Below are positions 38,783 to 47,590 of a DNA stretch of 64,000 nt, in pieces. Source of the DNA: JANRIG01 sp033765235 (GTDB taxonomy: Bacteria; Bacteroidota; Bacteroidia; Cytophagales; UBA9547); assembly GCA_033765235.1 (NCBI GenBank), contig JANRIG010000023.1, positions 186,001 to 250,000 of the forward strand. The letters run 5' to 3'. Within the stretch, counting starts at the first letter, position 1. Every line of letters starts with the position of its first letter. The notes under the pieces are model-generated. The model made no database searches. It was not told the DNA's origin and worked only from the letters and a program-made list of their open reading frames with translations. Both the position numbers and the translations under genes were made by a program.

Positions 38783-38843
38783 GAGTCTGTCGAAATGTGC
38801 TTTTATTGCCCATGCATGGATAAACTCATGCTTCGATAAACTC
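38783..38843. repeat. REP-like palindromic element
   Basis: GAGTCTGTCGAA (38783-38794) and TTCGATAAACTC (38832-38843) are near-perfect inverted arms, with CATGCATGG and other short palindromes between. On the minus strand the element reads through as VMLSLSKH-type sequence, a well-known sign of dispersed REP-like repeats in environmental bacterial genomes, so the frame at 38630-38866 is not a gene. The remainder of the 38526-39123 stretch shows no gene. Confidence 0.6.
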
Positions 38844-38934
38844 AGCATGACATTAACAGGTGTCATTTATAATAACTTTTTTGTAAAAAATTAACCCTCA
38901 GGGAGACGCAAAGACCTGTGGGGAAAAATTTAAG

Positions 38935-38954
38935 ATTTAAAATTGAAGATTTAA
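38935..38954. repeat. 20-bp dispersed intergenic repeat, copy 2
   Basis: The exact reverse complement of 2912-2931, again outside genes. Confidence 0.45.
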
Positions 38955-39123
38955 TTTATTCATTCACTAACTCATCCATCATCATTGCAAGTGCAAGACA
39001 TGAAGCAATCCAATTAATTTTGATACTGCTTCGCTACTATTCATTGGACTTTGACTTCACAGACCATTTTTTTCGTTCTACATGACACAGAACCAGGTTA
39101 AAGAATAGAACTACCATTAATAC

Positions 39124-40398
39124 TTAAACAATAAATATGCCTGCTAATGTACCTGTGAGTATACATGCCAGAGAAGCTGCCAACAACGCCCTCAACCCCA
39201 AAAGTGCTACATTTTCTTTTTGATTAGGTGCCAACACACTGATACCTCCAAACTGTATGGCTATAGAACTGAAGTTGCTGAAACCACAAAGTGAGTAGGT
39301 AGCTATAAGTACAGATTTTGAAGATAATAATCCTTGCTCTCGCATCTCTTGCAAATTGATGTATGCTACAAACTCATTAAGCACCGTTTTTTGCCCTATG
39401 AGGCTTCCAATATATAATGTATCTTGCCAACTCACACCCATCAAATATGCAATGGGTCTGCATAGCTCACCCAGTACAAATTGCAAGCTCAGTTTTGTAT
39501 ATTGCCCATCTGAAATACGTGATACCCATTCATTTATACCGGCAAAACCACCCAATATATCTCCTGTAAAATAATTGAGCATGGCTATCACTGATATGAA
39601 TGCCAATAGCATGGCACCCACAGATAGTGCAAGTTGCATACCCTCAGATGCCCCTTTTGATATAGCATCTAATAGATTGACACCAAATTTTTCTTTGTTA
39701 AGCACCAGCGCACTATCTATGGGCTGAGTTTCGGGATATATTATTTTTGCAAATATAATACCTGTAGGTGCATTCATGATAGATGCGGTGAGCAGGTGCG
39801 ATGCAAAAGCAGATTGGCTTGCCACATCATTGCCCCCTAATATCAAAATATAGGCTGCCATCACACCTCCTGCTATAGTGCTCATGCCTACTGTCATCAT
39901 ACAGTGCAGCTCTGATAGGGTCATCTTTTCTATAAATGGCTTTACCAACAAGGGTGCTTCTGTAGGACCTAAAAATACATTGCCTGCTGCCGAAAGACTT
40001 TCGGCTCCAGAAAGTCGCATGGTTTTTGACATTGTCCAAGCCATTATCCATACTATTTTTTGTAATATTCCAAGATAGTATAGCGCAGCGGTAACGGTGG
40101 CAAAAAAAAGTATATTAGGCAATACCTGAAAGGCAAATATAAACCCCAAGGTATGATGTGCTGTAGTACTTGTATTGCTGTTTTTGGCCAAATCGCCAAA
40201 CAAAAACTCAGCACCTTTGCTCGAAAATCCTAAAAATGTCACAAATCCTGAGCCTATATATTCTAATATGGTATTTATCACGGGCACCTTGCTCACCAGC
40301 AAGCATACAGATATAGTCATTGCCAACCCTGAAAGTACCAATTTATAATCAATGGCACGCCTATTAGTTGAGCACAATATACCCAAGCCCAAAAGCAC
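39124..40398 (-). CDS. concentrative nucleoside transporter (NupC/CNT family)
   Basis: The protein of at least 424 residues has the CNT features: repeated helices, GTEAPLLV-like PTEAPLLVKPFI (about 147-158), GGVMAAYILILG, and the C-terminal CGFSNFSSIAIQ-GG motif. It would import nucleosides with H+ or Na+. GTG at 40398 is the only ordinary start, yet family-like sequence (LDIVRAIVGTIVLLGLGILC) continues upstream in frame to about 40446 without ATG, GTG or TTG; see findings. Confidence 0.88.
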   Translation of the reverse strand: MLLGLGILCSTNRRAIDYKLVLSGLAMTISVCLLVSKVPVINTILEYIGSGFVTFLGFSSKGAEFLFGDLAKNSNTSTTAHHTLGFIFAFQVLPNILFFATVTAALYYLGILQKIVWIMAWTMSKTMRLSGAESLSAAGNVFLGPTEAPLLVKPFIEKMTLSELHCMMTVGMSTIAGGVMAAYILILGGNDVASQSAFASHLLTASIMNAPTGIIFAKIIYPETQPIDSALVLNKEKFGVNLLDAISKGASEGMQLALSVGAMLLAFISVIAMLNYFTGDILGGFAGINEWVSRISDGQYTKLSLQFVLGELCRPIAYLMGVSWQDTLYIGSLIGQKTVLNEFVAYINLQEMREQGLLSSKSVLIATYSLCGFSNFSSIAIQFGGISVLAPNQKENVALLGLRALLAASLACILTGTLAGIFIV

Positions 40399-40519
40399 AA
40401 TAGTACCTACTATGGCTCTTACAATATCTAAAGTATGAATATTAATGGTACAATAAGTTTGGTATTAAATTATTAATGACAATTTTGCCATAAATAAATA
40501 CAAAAATATCAGTAGTTGT

Positions 40520-41305
40520 ATGGCAAGGTATAAACTTTATATAGAATATGAGGGCACTCGATATGTAGGTTGGCAATTTCAAAAAAATATGAAAACAATA
40601 CAAGGGTCATTTTTCGATGCTGTCGAAGATGGGTTTCAGAGCAACAAGTTTGAATTTTACGGAGCCGGACGTACCGATGCCGGTGTACATGCACTACAGC
40701 AAGTAGCACATTTGGATATTGACACCAATCTCTATCCCAATAAAGTACAATTTTTGCTCAACGACAGGCTCCCGGGCGACATTAGTGTGCTGCACGTAGA
40801 GCAAACCTTGCCGGATTTTCATGCACGGTATAGTGCCACTGCCAGAAGCTATATTTATATCATTTCGCGCAGACGCACCGCTTTTGGCAAACCTTTTGTA
40901 TGGTGGGTAAAAGATAAAATTGATACCACAAGTATGGAAAAGGCTGCCATACACTTTGTGGGAATGCACGACTTTGCATCATTTTCAGACGATGACCCTG
41001 AAGAAAAATCCACCAAAGTAGATTTGCGATGGATAGATATTTATGAAATTAACGATACCATCATCATTCATGTGGTAGCTTCACATTTTTTACACAAAAT
41101 GGTTCGGCGATTGGTGGGCGTACTGGCAGAGGTAGGCAGAGGATATATGAAGCCCGATGATGTAAAAAAATTATTGTTGCACAAAGACCCTATTATAGCA
41201 AAATACACAGCCCCGCCCTCGGGTTTGTTTTTAGAAAGAGTATATTATGGCGATGAAATAGTGGAGAGAGGCGAAGGTTCGTTTTATTGCCCGTTTCTAT
41301 TTTAA
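40520..41305 (+). CDS. truA: tRNA pseudouridine(38-40) synthase
   Basis: The 261-residue protein has the TruA active-site motif GAGRTDAGVHA (about 50-60) with the catalytic Asp, plus RSYIYIISRR, HDFASFS and the C-terminal ASHFLHKMVRRLVG. It isomerises uridines in the tRNA anticodon stem-loop. It is divergent from the nucleoside transporter. Confidence 0.95.
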   Translation: MARYKLYIEYEGTRYVGWQFQKNMKTIQGSFFDAVEDGFQSNKFEFYGAGRTDAGVHALQQVAHLDIDTNLYPNKVQFLLNDRLPGDISVLHVEQTLPDFHARYSATARSYIYIISRRRTAFGKPFVWWVKDKIDTTSMEKAAIHFVGMHDFASFSDDDPEEKSTKVDLRWIDIYEINDTIIIHVVASHFLHKMVRRLVGVLAEVGRGYMKPDDVKKLLLHKDPIIAKYTAPPSGLFLERVYYGDEIVERGEGSFYCPFLF

Positions 41306-41410
41306 AATAATATTGACGCAATAAATTAATTTAAAAGTTTTATTATTTAACAAAATCATAGCATATTCAACCCCAATTTGTATAAATTAATAATAAGAAA
41401 ATAAATATAT

Positions 41411-42313
41411 ATGAAACCCACTTTACTGGTACTGGCCGCAGGAATGAGCAGCCGATATGGCGGAGGTCTCAAACAAATAGATCCTGTAGGTCCATCCGGC
41501 GAAATTATTATAGACTATTCTATACACGATGCCATAAAAGCAGGCTTTGGCAAGGTAGTATTTGTAATACGCAAAAGTATTGATGCCCAGTTTAAAGAAG
41601 CTATTGGCAATAAGTATAAAGGTATTGAAGTAGCGTATGCCTATCAAGAGATGGACATGCTGCCCAAAGGGTGTGAAATGGATGTAGCTCATAGGCTCAA
41701 ACCATGGGGTACTGCACATGCAGTATGGTGTGCAAAAGCGTATATTCACGAGCCTTTTGCCATCATCAATGCAGATGATTTTTATGGCTATACTGCATTT
41801 AAGCAAGTAGCAGACTTTTTGATAAATAACAATGGCAAAGATTTGTACTGCATAGCAGGCTATCAGATGAAATATACCATGTCTGAAGAAGGCTCTGTAA
41901 ACAGAGGTGTGTGCGAAGCAGATGCAGAAGGCAACCTTACAGGTATTGTAGAAAGACTGGATATAAACAAAACACCTGAAGGCATAGTATGTATGTCGGG
42001 CGAGAGCAAAATCATATTCAAAGGTACTGAACCTGTATCCATGAATTTTATGGGATTTACTCCGCTGGTATTCCGGCAAATGGAAGATTATTTTATTAAC
42101 TTTTTGAAAGAAATAGGACAAGATCCCAAAAAAGAATTTTTCATACCACTGCTTCTCAATCATTTGGTAAAAACCAAAGAAACCCTCATCAAAGTACTTG
42201 ATGTAAAAGAAGAGTGGATAGGTGTAACCTATGCTGCAGACAAAGCCAAAGCTTCAGAAAGCATACTCAAGCTTGTGCAAGCAGGAAAATACCCTGCTAA
42301 GTTGTGGAGCTGA
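41411..42313 (+). CDS. nucleotidyltransferase family protein (sugar-1-phosphate type)
   Basis: The 300-residue protein starts with the NTP-binding LAAGMSSRYGGGLKQIDPVG (about 8-27), where family members have LAAGxGxR and a Lys. INADDFYG (about 118-125) is the metal-binding Asp region. The C-terminus EWIGVTYAADK is seen in Bacteroidetes homologues. It should join a nucleoside monophosphate to a sugar phosphate; which sugar is unknown. The YdeI-family gene follows 23 bases later. Confidence 0.8.
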   Translation: MKPTLLVLAAGMSSRYGGGLKQIDPVGPSGEIIIDYSIHDAIKAGFGKVVFVIRKSIDAQFKEAIGNKYKGIEVAYAYQEMDMLPKGCEMDVAHRLKPWGTAHAVWCAKAYIHEPFAIINADDFYGYTAFKQVADFLINNNGKDLYCIAGYQMKYTMSEEGSVNRGVCEADAEGNLTGIVERLDINKTPEGIVCMSGESKIIFKGTEPVSMNFMGFTPLVFRQMEDYFINFLKEIGQDPKKEFFIPLLLNHLVKTKETLIKVLDVKEEWIGVTYAADKAKASESILKLVQAGKYPAKLWS

Positions 42314-42336
42314 CACAAAAATAGCACATACTCTGC

Positions 42337-42924
42337 ATGGAGATATACAAAGGCAAACCCGTTTTTTATGGTCAAAGCAGGCAGTCATGGCGTGATTGGT
42401 TGCAAGCTCATCATAAGACTGAGAAAAGTGTATGGTTAATTATTTATAAAAAAGAGTCTGGTGTACCCACTGTATTCTACCCCGAGGCAGTAGAAGAGGC
42501 ACTATGCTTTGGATGGATAGACAGCACCCCCAACAAGCGCGATGCACAAAGCTATTATCAGTTTTTTGCTAAACGCAATCCCAAAAGTAACTGGAGCTCT
42601 GTCAATAAAAATAAAGTTGAAAAACTTATTTCACAAAACCTGATGACCAAAGCAGGCATGGAAATGATAGATATTGCTAAGCAAAATGGCACATGGACTG
42701 CACTCGATGAGTTAGAGCAAGCCATATTGCCCGAAGACTTATTATTACAATTTGGGCAAAATACCGTGGCTTACACAAATTGGCAAAATTTTTCAAAATC
42801 GTCGCGTAGAGGTATATTGGAGTGGCTTATTAATGCTAAGCAACCACATACTAGGCAAAAAAGAATAAATGAGATTGTAAATTTGGCTTCAGAAAACAAG
42901 AAAGCAAATCAGTACAAGCAGTAA
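42337..42924 (+). CDS. YdeI/OmpD-associated family protein
   Basis: The 195-residue protein matches the family by WRDWLQAHHKTEKSVWLIIY (about 16-35), VEEALCFGWIDSTPNKRD (about 51-68) with the family's CFGWID core, and FAKRNPKSNWSSVNK (about 76-90). The biochemical function is not established. No signal peptide. It is probably co-transcribed with the nucleotidyltransferase gene before it. Confidence 0.85.
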   Translation: MEIYKGKPVFYGQSRQSWRDWLQAHHKTEKSVWLIIYKKESGVPTVFYPEAVEEALCFGWIDSTPNKRDAQSYYQFFAKRNPKSNWSSVNKNKVEKLISQNLMTKAGMEMIDIAKQNGTWTALDELEQAILPEDLLLQFGQNTVAYTNWQNFSKSSRRGILEWLINAKQPHTRQKRINEIVNLASENKKANQYKQ

Positions 42925-42928
42925 AAAT

Positions 42929-43981
42929 TTACTTTCCTGTAAGTTGCATTATTAGTTTTACTTCTTTTTCATCGTACGGTTTACCGTCTTTGCGGAGCAC
43001 ATCATGGTGCCATATTTCAGGCTCCGGGGCGTTGGGTTTGCTACCCCACGGGTATTTAGTTTGCGTTTTTCCATCTACAAACCCCCAATTTATGGCAATC
43101 ACTCCTTCAGTCTTCATTAAAGGCAACATTTCTTCAAAGGTATTATTATAGCCTCTGGCTAAATATTCGGTGCAAATGACAGGTAGCCCAAATGACTTGA
43201 AGTTGTCTATATCTTTACGCATGTTTTCATACCCTCCATAGCAGTGAAATGAGACAATATCACTCACTTCCAACGAATAATTGGTGACCTCTCTGAATTG
43301 TATATTGCCCAGTTGCCACACGCCTATGGTCATAGGCTGCGATGGGTTTACTTGCCTGAACCATGTCACCGTATTTTTTAATAATGGCAATGTCTCTGCA
43401 TAAAAATCATTGTTGCCGGGCTCATTGTATAAGTCCCATATTATCACCCTCTTATCAGTACCAAAGGTAGTAAGTATGTCTTTTACATAATTTTCAAGGC
43501 TGCCCCAAGAGGCAGGATTTTTCTTGGAGGCAAATGATGGGCTCTGCAGCCAATAGGAATTATGCAATCCGGGCACAGGGTCGTTTTGCTTTCCCATACG
43601 TGGGTTGCCATACCAGCAGTCGTCAAAAAATACAAACATTACTTTAATATTATGCTTTTCACAAATGTCCAAAAATTTTTTTATTCTGACTTTAAACCCT
43701 GTAGGATCATTTTGCCACACTACATTGTGCAAAAATACACGCATGAATGTGAACCCAATATCCTTAGCCCAGCCCAGCTCTTTATCTATCTCTTGTGGAT
43801 TGAATGTATCAGCCTGCCACATTTCTATTTGGTTTATGCTCGATGCATTGATATAATTGCATCCTGTCATCCAGCCATACTTGGCTTGCCATTCTTTGGC
43901 CTGCTGTATAGTCCACTTGTTTTGTGATTGAGACAGATATGTGGCAAATATTAACAAAAATGAAGTAACGATAATTTTCAT
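42929..43981 (-). CDS. secreted glycoside hydrolase (GH5-like TIM barrel)
   Basis: The 350-residue protein has a signal peptide (SFLLIFATYLSQSQ), then a TIM barrel with IIWDLYNEPGN (acid/base Glu of the NEP motif, about residue 186) and VICTEYLARG (probable nucleophile Glu, about residue 271). These fit clan GH-A and a beta-1,4-glycanase or beta-mannanase/xylanase-type activity. It is last in a minus-strand run after rhaM and the GH10 gene, eight bases downstream of the GH10 stop, so a role in hemicellulose use is likely. Confidence 0.8.
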   Translation of the reverse strand: MKIIVTSFLLIFATYLSQSQNKWTIQQAKEWQAKYGWMTGCNYINASSINQIEMWQADTFNPQEIDKELGWAKDIGFTFMRVFLHNVVWQNDPTGFKVRIKKFLDICEKHNIKVMFVFFDDCWYGNPRMGKQNDPVPGLHNSYWLQSPSFASKKNPASWGSLENYVKDILTTFGTDKRVIIWDLYNEPGNNDFYAETLPLLKNTVTWFRQVNPSQPMTIGVWQLGNIQFREVTNYSLEVSDIVSFHCYGGYENMRKDIDNFKSFGLPVICTEYLARGYNNTFEEMLPLMKTEGVIAINWGFVDGKTQTKYPWGSKPNAPEPEIWHHDVLRKDGKPYDEKEVKLIMQLTGK

Positions 43982-43988
43982 ATGGGCA

Positions 43989-45017
43989 TTATTTTAGTCC
44001 TGATACAAATCCGTAGAATGCTTTTTTTCTTTTGTAGTTTTCATCAAAAAGCAATGGCCATTCGTATTTGCGCTTGAAATACCTTTTGAGCCAAGTTTCT
44101 TTATCATATACATTCCAAAATGTGATGCCATATCTCTGCTTTTCAGGCACTGTCATGTATATTTTGGCAATGGTACGGTATCTGCTGCTTAGTGCTATAG
44201 CAAATGAATCAGTGTATACTGAACGGGTTTCATTATTATTTTCTATGTCTAATTCAGAAAAATGTATCAAGTAGCCTCTTTTTACTACCTCTTGCAATCG
44301 CCGAGTTATTCCTGCGCTATCCGGCCAGTCAAGACCTATATGCATTTGAAATCCTACCCCATCAATAGGTATATTTTTGGTTTTAGCATCGTCGAGCCAG
44401 CGTATCAATGCTGCATTTTTGCCATCAAATGCTTCTAATAAAAAATCGTTATAAAACAATTTTACATCTGGGTCTGCTGCACGTGCATATATAAAAGCAC
44501 GCTGTACAAAATCTGCGCCCAACAGCGTAATAATTGAGGTTTGCCTTACAGAGTCACTCACAGGGGCTATAAATTCATTTACCACATCCCATGAAGCTAC
44601 CTTGCCTTTGTATCTTGTTACTACAGTTTGTATATGTTTTTTCAGTTGCTGCTCCAATGTTGCAGAGTCCTTTATGTTTTTTACCCAATCGGGGACAGAT
44701 TCATGCCAATACAGCGCATGACCGTGCAAACGCAAATTATTTTTGATACAATATTTTACTAAATAATCAGTATCATCCCAATAAAATGTGTCTCTATTTG
44801 GGTGTATTTGTTTCATCTTCATGCAGTTTTCGGCTGTTAAGGCATTAAATTGCCGTGCTACAAATGTAGCATACACACTATCGTTGCGGAGTGTTTTTAT
44901 ATTTATGGCCGCACCTATTTTATGTTTTGAATATTTATATAGTGGTTTCTCATCGTCATTTTGAGCCATGACATACACACTTAACAATAATATGATTACT
45001 ATCTTAAATATTTGCAT
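43989..45017 (-). CDS. GH10 endo-1,4-beta-xylanase
   Basis: The 342-residue protein has a signal peptide (IIILLLSVYVMAQ) and the GH10 barrel: FNALTAENCMKMKQIHP (about 53-69), HGHALYWHESVPDW, SWDVVNEFI with the acid/base Glu (about residue 145) and HFSELDIEN with the nucleophile Glu (about residue 246). It cuts beta-1,4-xylan. Neighbours are rhaM (one base upstream) and the GH5-like gene downstream, with xylB divergent. Confidence 0.93.
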   Translation of the reverse strand: MQIFKIVIILLLSVYVMAQNDDEKPLYKYSKHKIGAAINIKTLRNDSVYATFVARQFNALTAENCMKMKQIHPNRDTFYWDDTDYLVKYCIKNNLRLHGHALYWHESVPDWVKNIKDSATLEQQLKKHIQTVVTRYKGKVASWDVVNEFIAPVSDSVRQTSIITLLGADFVQRAFIYARAADPDVKLFYNDFLLEAFDGKNAALIRWLDDAKTKNIPIDGVGFQMHIGLDWPDSAGITRRLQEVVKRGYLIHFSELDIENNNETRSVYTDSFAIALSSRYRTIAKIYMTVPEKQRYGITFWNVYDKETWLKRYFKRKYEWPLLFDENYKRKKAFYGFVSGLK

Positions 45018-45018
45018 T

Positions 45019-45354
45019 TTATGATAATTTGAAAATTATTTTAGTCATAACCCATTTCTCATCTTCTTTAGCAAATGGTAATGCTTGTTGGTATTTCCAC
45101 ATCAAGTTTTCCCATTCGTTTTGCATAGGCATACTTGCAAGAGTAGCCATTTGGGCACTAAAGTCAAAATCTTGGGGTACTGTCATAAGCATCACCAATC
45201 TGTTGCCCGCTCTATATATGTCCATGCCAATGACACCTATATTCTTAATGCCTAGTACTATTTCAGGCCATACATTGCGGTGATACTCTTCATACTGAGC
45301 TATGAGCGCATCATCATCTTTGAGGTCGGTGACCATTACCAGTGTTTGCAACAT
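45019..45354 (-). CDS. rhaM: L-rhamnose mutarotase
   Basis: The 111-residue protein fits the RhaM family (about 104-110 residues), with the conserved YEEYHRNVWPEI (about 21-32), GNRLVMLMTVPQDFDF (about 50-65) and a C-terminal WENLMWKYQQ. It interconverts the anomers of L-rhamnose or a related pyranose such as fucose. It leads the operon with two xylan-type hydrolases. Confidence 0.85.
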   Translation of the reverse strand: MLQTLVMVTDLKDDDALIAQYEEYHRNVWPEIVLGIKNIGVIGMDIYRAGNRLVMLMTVPQDFDFSAQMATLASMPMQNEWENLMWKYQQALPFAKEDEKWVMTKIIFKLS

Positions 45355-45467
45355 GAATTATTATTGCCTAAAATATTAAAATTAAGTAGTTTGATATTTT
45401 TTTCAACAATTTTACAATATTTCTACACATAATATCCAAAATGCGTAGAAAAAGTCAAAATAAAAAT

Positions 45468-45475
45468 TATATTTG
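45468..45475 (+). promoter_or_regulatory. -7 element (TATATTTG) for xylB
   Basis: TATATTTG matches TAnnTTTG and lies 25 bases before the ATG at 45501. Confidence 0.45.
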
Positions 45476-45500
45476 AGCATAAATAAATAATAAACGCTTT

Positions 45501-46985
45501 ATGTATCTTTTAGGAATAGATATTGGAAGTTCATCTGTAAAAGTTTCTTTGCTATTAATAGATAGTGGCACAGCAGCAGGTTCTGCGTCATACCCTAAAT
45601 CAGAAATGGCCATACTATCTCCCAAGACGGGGTGGGCAGAGCAAGATCCGGATATGTGGTGGCAATGCCTCAAAAAAGCGTGGGCAGAATTGAAAAGTGC
45701 TACAAAGGTTAAAAAAGGACAAATAAAAGCCATAGGAATATCTTACCAAATGCATGGGCTTGTGTGCGTAGACAAAGCAGGTCAAGTATTGCGTCCATCT
45801 ATCATATGGTGCGACAGCCGTGCTGTGGGCATTGGAGAAAAGGCATTCAAAGAAATAGGCGAAAAAAAATGTTTGGAAACATTGCTAAACTCTCCGGCCA
45901 ACTTTACCGCATCTAAATTGCGATGGGTGCGCGAAAATGAACCTAAGATATATGATAAAATACACAAAATAATGCTGCCCGGCGATTATATAGCCTACAA
46001 AATGACAGGCGAAATAACCACTACAGTATCAGGACTGTCCGAAGGTATGTTTTGGGATTATCAGGAAAAAGATATTTCGCGTAAACTCCTCAAATACTAT
46101 GATATTGATGCCAGATTACTTCCTCCAATAGTGGATACTTTTGCCGTACAATGTGAGCTCAACGAGATAGCAGCCTCAGAACTCGGTCTCGAAAAAGGCT
46201 TAGAAATTACCTACAGAGCAGGAGACCAACCTAATAATGCATTTTCTCTCAATGTACTTAATAAAGGAGAAATTGCAGCTACTGCTGGAACCTCCGGCGT
46301 GATATATGGTGTGATGGACAAGCCCGAATATGATAAAAAGTCAAGAGTAAATACTTTTGTACATGTAAATCATACTAAAAAAAATCCGAGATATGGGGTG
46401 CTGCTTTGCGTGAATGGCACAGGCATATTTAATAGTTGGCTAAGAAATTCGCTGTTAAATAAAGCATACGATTACACTGCGCTAAATACTATGGCAGCCA
46501 AAATAAAGCCCGGCTCTGAAGGTCTCAAAGTATATCCTTTTGGAAATGGGGCAGAGCGCACTTTGCAAAATGTGGAGCTTGGGGCATCGTTGCAAGGTAT
46601 AAATTTTAACGTACATCAACCCTCTCACATGGCACGTGCAGTGCAGGAGAGCATAGCTTTTGGTCTGCAATACGGCTTGAGTATTATGAAAAATATGGGT
46701 ATGGAAATAAATACTGTGAGAGCCGGCGAATCAAACATGTTTCTAAGCCCTGTATTCAGAGAGATATTTGCCAACGTTACCGGGGCATCTATAGAGCTTT
46801 ATAATACAGATGGCGCGCAAGGAGCTGCACGAGGTGCCGGAATAGGCTCCGGCGAATACTCCAACTTCAAACAAGCGTACAAAGGGTTGAAAAAAATTAA
46901 AACAATATTGCCCAAAAAAGATTTGGCTAAAATATACCGCGACCTATACAGTGAGTGGGAATATCATCTCAAAAAACAATTATAA
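45501..46985 (+). CDS. xylB: xylulokinase (FGGY family)
   Basis: The 494-residue kinase has LGIDIGSSSVKVSLL (about 4-18; phosphate 1), GWAEQDPDMWW, the catalytic-type SYQMHGLVCVD region, IIWCDSRA, the FGGY C-terminal loop GAQGAARGAGIGSG (about 434-447) and TAGTSGVIYG. It phosphorylates D-xylulose in xylose use and suits the xylanase operon opposite. No xylA is in the window. Confidence 0.9.
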   Translation: MYLLGIDIGSSSVKVSLLLIDSGTAAGSASYPKSEMAILSPKTGWAEQDPDMWWQCLKKAWAELKSATKVKKGQIKAIGISYQMHGLVCVDKAGQVLRPSIIWCDSRAVGIGEKAFKEIGEKKCLETLLNSPANFTASKLRWVRENEPKIYDKIHKIMLPGDYIAYKMTGEITTTVSGLSEGMFWDYQEKDISRKLLKYYDIDARLLPPIVDTFAVQCELNEIAASELGLEKGLEITYRAGDQPNNAFSLNVLNKGEIAATAGTSGVIYGVMDKPEYDKKSRVNTFVHVNHTKKNPRYGVLLCVNGTGIFNSWLRNSLLNKAYDYTALNTMAAKIKPGSEGLKVYPFGNGAERTLQNVELGASLQGINFNVHQPSHMARAVQESIAFGLQYGLSIMKNMGMEINTVRAGESNMFLSPVFREIFANVTGASIELYNTDGAQGAARGAGIGSGEYSNFKQAYKGLKKIKTILPKKDLAKIYRDLYSEWEYHLKKQL

Positions 46986-46998
46986 TTTATTTATTAGC

Positions 46999-47544
46999 TT
47001 GAAAATATATACAAAATCCGGCGACCAAGGCACTACATCTTTGGTAAACGGAAGTCGAGTTTCAAAAAATCATATCAGAATAGAAGCTACCGGCGCAGTA
47101 GATGAACTCAACTCATGGATAGGTTTGCTTGCAGAATACACCATTATTTCAGACAAAAAAGATATATTGCGAAGCATACAAAATCGCTTGTTTGAAATAG
47201 GATCACATCTTGCCTCGGAAAAAATTTTAGATAAATTGCCACAAATAAAACTTTTGCATATAACACATTTGGAACAGGAAATAGATAATATGACATCTTC
47301 TCTTGCTCCTATGAAGTATTTTATTCTGCCCGGAGGGCACAAAGAAGTAGCATTTTGTCATGTGGCACGCACCGTGTGCAGACGCGCAGAACGTAATATC
47401 ACAACCCTACATGCATCACACCCTCTAAATGAAAATATATTAGCCTATATAAACAGACTTTCAGATTTCTTATTCACTCTTTGCAGATATATGTGTGTAA
47501 AATTAGAAGTGGATGAAATATCTTGGATACCAGAAAATAACTAA
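46999..47544 (+). CDS. cob(I)alamin adenosyltransferase, PduO type
   Basis: TTG at 46999 is the best start: it begins LKIYTKSGDQGTTSL, the usual first residues of the family, and follows the xylB stop, whereas a GTG at 46951 would overlap xylB. The 181-residue protein has TKSGDQGTTSL (about 5-15), the AVDELNSWIGLL core and the ATP-binding FCHVARTVCRRAERN (about 117-131). It makes adenosylcobalamin. No B12-dependent mutase or cobalamin riboswitch is seen nearby. Confidence 0.9.
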   Translation: MKIYTKSGDQGTTSLVNGSRVSKNHIRIEATGAVDELNSWIGLLAEYTIISDKKDILRSIQNRLFEIGSHLASEKILDKLPQIKLLHITHLEQEIDNMTSSLAPMKYFILPGGHKEVAFCHVARTVCRRAERNITTLHASHPLNENILAYINRLSDFLFTLCRYMCVKLEVDEISWIPENN

Positions 47545-47590
47545 TTTTACAAATAAGTTTAACCATTTTATTTTTATAATACAGAATTAT

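Noticed and set aside
38630..38866. 78-residue minus-strand frame
   Set aside because: Its VMLSLSKH...HFDRLK sequence is the usual translation of a REP-like repeat, not a protein.
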